Position numbers and translations under genes: made by a program
Origin: Castanea sativa
Taxonomy: Eukaryota; Streptophyta; Magnoliopsida; Fagales; Fagaceae
Direction: 5' to 3'
Length of the DNA stretch: 64,000 nt
Assembly (NCBI RefSeq): GCF_040712315.1
Contig: NC_134017.1
Span: 24,966,322 to 25,030,321, forward strand
Shown: in pieces, positions 59,851 through 64,000 of the stretch
Layout: each line of letters opens with the position of its first letter
Numbering within the stretch: position 1 is the stretch's first letter
Notes under the pieces: generated by a model
Told to the model about the DNA's origin: nothing
Database searches by the model: none
The model's input: only the letters and a program-made list of their open reading frames with translations

Positions 59851-60299
59851 CTAGTTTTATCACATGTGGTATGCACATGTGATGAGATTCTTTTTTTTTT
59901 TTTTTTTGAGTTTAATATAAGTTTTTAATTTGAATTTGTCTATTGTTAATGAGATTATACAAGAAGGGAATTTTAAGAAACTAAAATTTAGGATTTGAAA
60001 ATAAGTAAACTGCTGGGTTTAGTGTATGTTGGTTTTTAGGAAAAAAAATGTATCAAATGTGCATGAGATATATTTAAAGAGAAATGATATATCTACAACA
60101 TTTTAAATAGAGAGTATGCTAATTTTTAGAAAAAAAAAATATCTCTAGTAGTTTTTTTTATTTATTTAATTTTGTTGAATTTCAATTTTAACCCTATTTT
60201 TTATTTTTTAAGAATAAGGATTATTTAATTAGATTGGGGATATTTTTGACACTTTCTGAAATCATAACTAACTTTATGAATCTTCTTAATATATAGGGA
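59851..60299 (-). mobile_element. Short Helitron-like element, minus strand
   Basis: On the minus strand it begins A|TCCCTATATATTAAGAAG (60299) and ends with the hairpin region CATCACATGTGCATACCACATGTGAT-like, then AAAACTAG|T (59851). Length is 449 bp and it is non-coding. The homologous copy ending at 57980 lacks the 5' end. Confidence 0.6.
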
Positions 60300-61267
60300 T
60301 TAAGAATAGTGGCACGTATATAGCACTTTTACAAGTGGTAAGTTGTACCTTATTCTAATTTGAATTCACTATTAAAATTACTTTTTTAGCCATCAATATC
60401 ATAAAGTAACAATCCTATCACTTATGATTTGTTATGAAAGTATTTTGAATATAACATTACTCTAATATTCATTTAATATACCTAACTTATGGTCTAGAAT
60501 CCCATAATTTTTTTTCATATATCAAAATATAATTTTCAAATCAAATAATACACATTTTTAATCATATTGCCAATAATTTTCAAAAACCTAACAGATCAAA
60601 TACCTCCACACACACAAAATGTTTAGGAGTTTTAGGAGAGAAGGGAGTTCGAGTTACAAGATTAGGAACATATTTATCTATATATTTCTAACCATCTAAC
60701 AATAAAAACACCAAGAATTCCATGGTTCAACTAACACTATTATTCTAACATAAATGTACAAGGATTCACATCCTCCTCGCCAATTATTAAAAAATGTCAT
60801 CATTTCATAATAATGAGGTTTATAATATCTCATTACATAAAAAGGAACCCGTTAATTCAAGATAAGTCATGGAGCTTAACTTAATAGGATCAATTTTCAA
60901 ATATTAAATCAATAAAAAAATGAATTAAAATCAATAGCTCAAATTTCTCACAAAAATAATATCAAATCAAACAGTTAAATTCAAATTCCATATTGTAAGA
61001 AGATATATATTTCTTAAATACCCAAGAAAAAAAGGTCATTATTTTGTTCACTTACCCACCCAAAGCATTATATCAGCTGGAGTATGGTTGAATGGATTGA
61101 AACAAGTTGAACAAATTAGGATTAATCAGAATTGAAGTTAAGGTGGAATAAATGATGATTCATAGTAGAATTAACTAGAATGCAATTTGCAATAAAAATT
61201 ATTATAAATACAATTTAAAACGTCAGTGGATTATTTATGTAAAGTTGTGATTTACAACTATGTTATA
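60300..61267. other. AT-rich intergenic region, no gene seen
   Basis: No coding frame or clear repeat is visible. It lies between the Helitron-like element and the LTR-like block. Confidence 0.6.
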
Positions 61268-62299
61268 TGTTGACTTTATTCCATGACAAAAATTGTTATA
61301 ATTGCTTTATTTTGTTCCTTGTATTTTGTGGGATTTTATTATATTGGATTTAGTATTAAATTGGTGAAGAATCGAGCATGTATTGGATGAACAAGTGGAT
61401 TTTGCGAGTGCCTCGCGAGAAGCTATCCCACAAAAGAGCAACGTGAGAAGCACATGCTTAAAGCTAAATAGTCGTGTCAGCCTAGAGGATTTCACGAGTG
61501 TCTCGCGGATAAGGCCTTCTCGCGAGATACCCGCGAAACTCTCTGCTTGGAGGATTTTAAGAGTGACTTTCTTACCCTTCACCCATACTATATATACCCT
61601 CATTGCCCACAAAAGTATGAGAGACCATTTAGAGAGAAAAGGTTTAGATAGGTTTTCTACAACACACACACACCCATATTTTAGAGAGAGAGCTACTCAT
61701 TCTTAGTGAGAAATCATTCTAGCCTCTTTTCCTTCCCTCTTTCATTGTCATACATTGATAAGAGATTTGTACCCAAACACAACCCACACCTTTTCAAAGT
61801 GTAAAGAGTGTTTTGGAGTTTGGGAAGTTTTGGGGATTTTTCAAAAAAAGCCAGTGAGGCTTGGCAGATGCAATTGGGTGTATTGCGAGATCCGGAAAGC
61901 TAGACAAGACACGGTTTCGAGAAACCTTATTGGAGTAGGAGCTTGAAGGGCTTAGGTGCATAGGGTAGATTAGGCTTGGAGGGTCTCTTGCTATTCGTGT
62001 ATCCCAACTTATTGTCTAGTGGATCAATTTACCACTTGGAAGGCGGCGGAGAGGTTTTTCGCTTAGTTCTTCGGTTCCTCTTCGATAACATATCAGTGTG
62101 TTATCTTGTGTTTACATCTCTCTTCCCTACTCTTTTAGTCTTCATTTTACTGTTGTTATATGATGAATATGGTTTAAAGTAGTTTTATTGTTTGTTCGCT
62201 CGCATTTACTCTATTCCGCACTTAGTTTAAGTTAGAGTAAAATCAACCGAGTCGTAATTTTTTAATTTGGGGTCTGAACAGCTCTTGTGTTTTAACACA
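61268..62299 (+). mobile_element. Probable solo LTR
   Basis: The block starts TGTTGACTTTATTCC and ends CTTGTGTTTTAACA. It has LTR-like organisation: a TCGCGAG motif cluster (61397-61545), a TATA box CTATATATACC (61587-61597), a pyrimidine-rich leader and a GGCGGCGGAGAGG segment (62040-62055) before the end. It contains no coding sequence. The edges and target duplication are uncertain, so it could also be a truncated element. Confidence 0.5.
61587..61597 (+). promoter_or_regulatory. TATA box of the probable solo LTR
   Basis: ACTATATATACCC lies 40-190 bp downstream of the TCGCGAG motif cluster and about 700 bp before the LTR end. Confidence 0.5.
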
Positions 62300-62761
62300 A
62301 ATCCGAGCTCTCAATGTACACTAGACAAAAAGTGTAATACATCAAATTTTGTAACATATGCTAAGATTAGTTATCTCAAATTAATTAGTTTCTTGAATAT
62401 TGGACTATTGAACTGATTCCAACTTGGTCTTTGCATAAATGCATGTGCTTTTGTTTGATCAATTTGGTTGATTTTGATAGTATATTTTAATTTGGGGTTG
62501 GTCCCGTTTGGATTAAGGGAACCATTCTCGGTACTTTTGCTACTTTTCTTTTTCAATACTAATTTTTAATATCTATAACTGAATTCAATCGACTCTTATG
62601 AAGGTAACCAACGATCCGTGACTCATACACGGGCTTGGGTTGAATTTTGCTGGCAATTGCAATTACTTGGTTGATGACGATGTTGTTGTATTTCTGAACT
62701 TTCATGTGATCACAGCTATTGGTTTAAGTCTTATCAACTAAGTATTAAGAAAGTATAAACC

Positions 62762-64000
62762 TGTTGATGCCCATTTTGGCAAAAGGGCCCAATAAGAAGA
62801 ATAAGCTCAACAATATGAAAAGAGTGAAGGAAGAAGAGCTAGCAAAGTAAGAAAAAGTCATTAAGCCCAAACGGCAGGAATAATGGTCCATGGGCCAATA
62901 AAACTCATAAAAATGTCCCAAAGAAAGCAAACAAGCCCAAGGGAACCTAGAGAAAGGAAGTAGTAAGCCCATGAGAATTATAAGAAGTGGAAAGTAAGTA
63001 AAGATGGGCCGGAAGAGCCCCAAAGAAAGGAATTGGTAAAAGGGGGTTGGTGCAAAAGGCCTACAAACCCCAAAAGGAAGAGGATATGGTAATTGGGCCA
63101 GAGAAGCCCCAAAGATTTAGCAAAAGCCCATGGGAATGTAAAAATGAAATGGGCTAAGGATGCCTAAAGGAATGAAGTAAGCCGAGAATGCCTAAAGAAA
63201 CAAAATGGGCCAAGAAAGCCCAAGATGGTATGAGAACTAACCTAGTAGAAATACTGGGCAGTACGCGGCAAGTCCAAAGGAGGTACAACAAGCACAATTA
63301 AGCAATACATGGCAGAAATAACACAGTGGCTTGGCAAAAGTATCAGTCAACCCACAAACCAGATTTAAGAGAAGACAGGGGCTAAATTGAAAAAGGAAGG
63401 ACCCATACCCAAGCAAAACCTAGCCTAGAGAAGAAACGAGATACAAAGAATGAAAACCTAGTGACTCATCCATGCCACAAAAGGTTAAAAATGAGCAGTA
63501 GAATGCTTAGCAAGAACCAGACAAATTTGCAAGCAATGGCAAATGCATGAACAATAAACAAGCCATGGACTCACATGGGGAGTGAGCTTGCACAAGGCTC
63601 AAGCACCACTCACTTGTACCCAGCCAATATAGGTGTAGTGGGCCATAGGTCAAAGGTAAGCGAGGGTATGGTTTGACAGTGGGGAGAAGGGAGAAGCCTA
63701 TTCTTGGATTCCCGCTCAAGCTCTTTTGGGAGAAATGTCCTACTAGGATGACATACTACCCAAAAGAAAGAAAAATAAGCTAGAATCACTAGGTGCATGC
63801 CATAGGAGTTAGTAAGAAAGAATACCTAACTTTTATCTGGATGGGAATGCCATGGGGAGCAAAAAAATAAATAAAATAAGACTCTTTTGTCTGGGAATGG
63901 AACATGGCGCTACCAACACAAGGTAGTGGTGCTGGCTGAGTAGCCAGCAAACCAGTGGGTGGCCTGGGAAGGACACCCACACTAGGCCAAAAGTAGTTAA
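62762..64000. repeat. Purine-rich, GGGCC/AAGCCCA-rich sequence, possibly the start of another LTR
   Basis: It opens with TGTTGATGCCCATTTTGGC, a start typical of some gypsy LTRs. It is followed by irregular GGGCCAAGAAAGCCCA-type units through about 63260. It runs off the window, so identity cannot be confirmed. No gene is seen; minus-strand short frames here are low-complexity. Between 62300 and 62761 I see only unique AT-rich sequence. Confidence 0.4.

Larger units (their letters stand above)
57838..60300. repeat. Segmental duplication flanking a displaced 1.9-kb-repeat fragment
   Basis: A 115-bp block beginning AACAAAAACAACTATTTTGA occurs at about 57840-57956 and 59722-59838. It is followed in each case by a minus-strand Helitron-like terminus (CTAG at 57980-57983 and 59851-59854, next to CATCACATGTGCA-type hairpins) and by about 300 bp of homologous AT-rich sequence. 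Between the two copies lies a fragment of the 1.9-kb repeat. Confidence 0.75.

Noticed and set aside
1..64000. tRNA, rRNA or other structured RNA genes
   Set aside because: I looked for tRNA A- and B-box patterns and rRNA blocks by eye and saw none beyond the retrotransposon primer sites, though a covariance search was not possible.

Overview
This window is nuclear DNA from a flowering plant, most likely a woody eudicot. It is AT-rich, spliced, and dominated by plant-type transposons: Ty3/gypsy of the Tat type, gag-only LTR elements primed by initiator tRNA-Met, an L1-like LINE, Helitron-like termini and TIR elements. The family or species cannot be fixed from sequence alone. Only one gene looks intact and cellular: a two-exon LEA-type stress gene on the minus strand at 46677-47521, with an ABRE (G-box) just upstream of its TATA box.

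Layout. 1-7.8 kb: AT-rich sequence, a small MITE (1158-1372), a broken gag fragment, a probable minus-strand Tat-type LTR (about 2633-4384) and a decayed four-exon plant-mobile-domain gene (5779-7752). 7.8-36.65 kb: a tandem array of about six units of a 1.9-kb repeat, each carrying two exon-like cassettes that would splice in frame to about 83 codons. The array is split by two complete LTR retrotransposons with perfect 5-bp target duplications. One is a 9.83-kb Tat-type gypsy element (10930-20756, plus strand) with a spliced antisense extra gene. The other is a 7.68-kb element without pol (21639-29313, minus strand) with a UBN2 gag and an extra putative plant transposon gene. 36.65-44.6 kb: a minus-strand L1-like LINE remnant split by a 4-kb TIR element, which itself carries a Helitron-like element and two adjacent MITE-like units. 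44.6-50.6 kb: the LEA gene among degenerate AT-rich tandem repeats. 50633-56598: a second element without pol, with an open 601-codon gag. 57.8-60.3 kb: a segmental duplication with Helitron-like ends, holding a displaced piece of the 1.9-kb repeat. 61.27-62.3 kb: a probable solo LTR. 62.7-64 kb: the start of a purine-rich, repeat-like sequence.

How the parts relate. Nearly all coding sequence is mobile-element sequence in decay. Most premature stops in the gypsy element fit C-to-T change at CGA, CAG or TGG codons. The observations most worth following are: (i) clusters of short palindromic motifs lying 40-250 bp upstream of the TATA box in several unrelated LTRs, each lineage with its own core (TCGA, TCGCGA, or a TACGTA/GTAC mix), with a second copy plus TATA inside one element ahead of its extra gene; (ii) the conserved exon pair in the 1.9-kb array; (iii) a spliced antisense gene in a Tat element, with a possible parallel in the plant-mobile-domain gene at 5.8 kb; and (iv) a pair of gag-only elements that differ by presence or absence of a gene-plus-promoter cassette.
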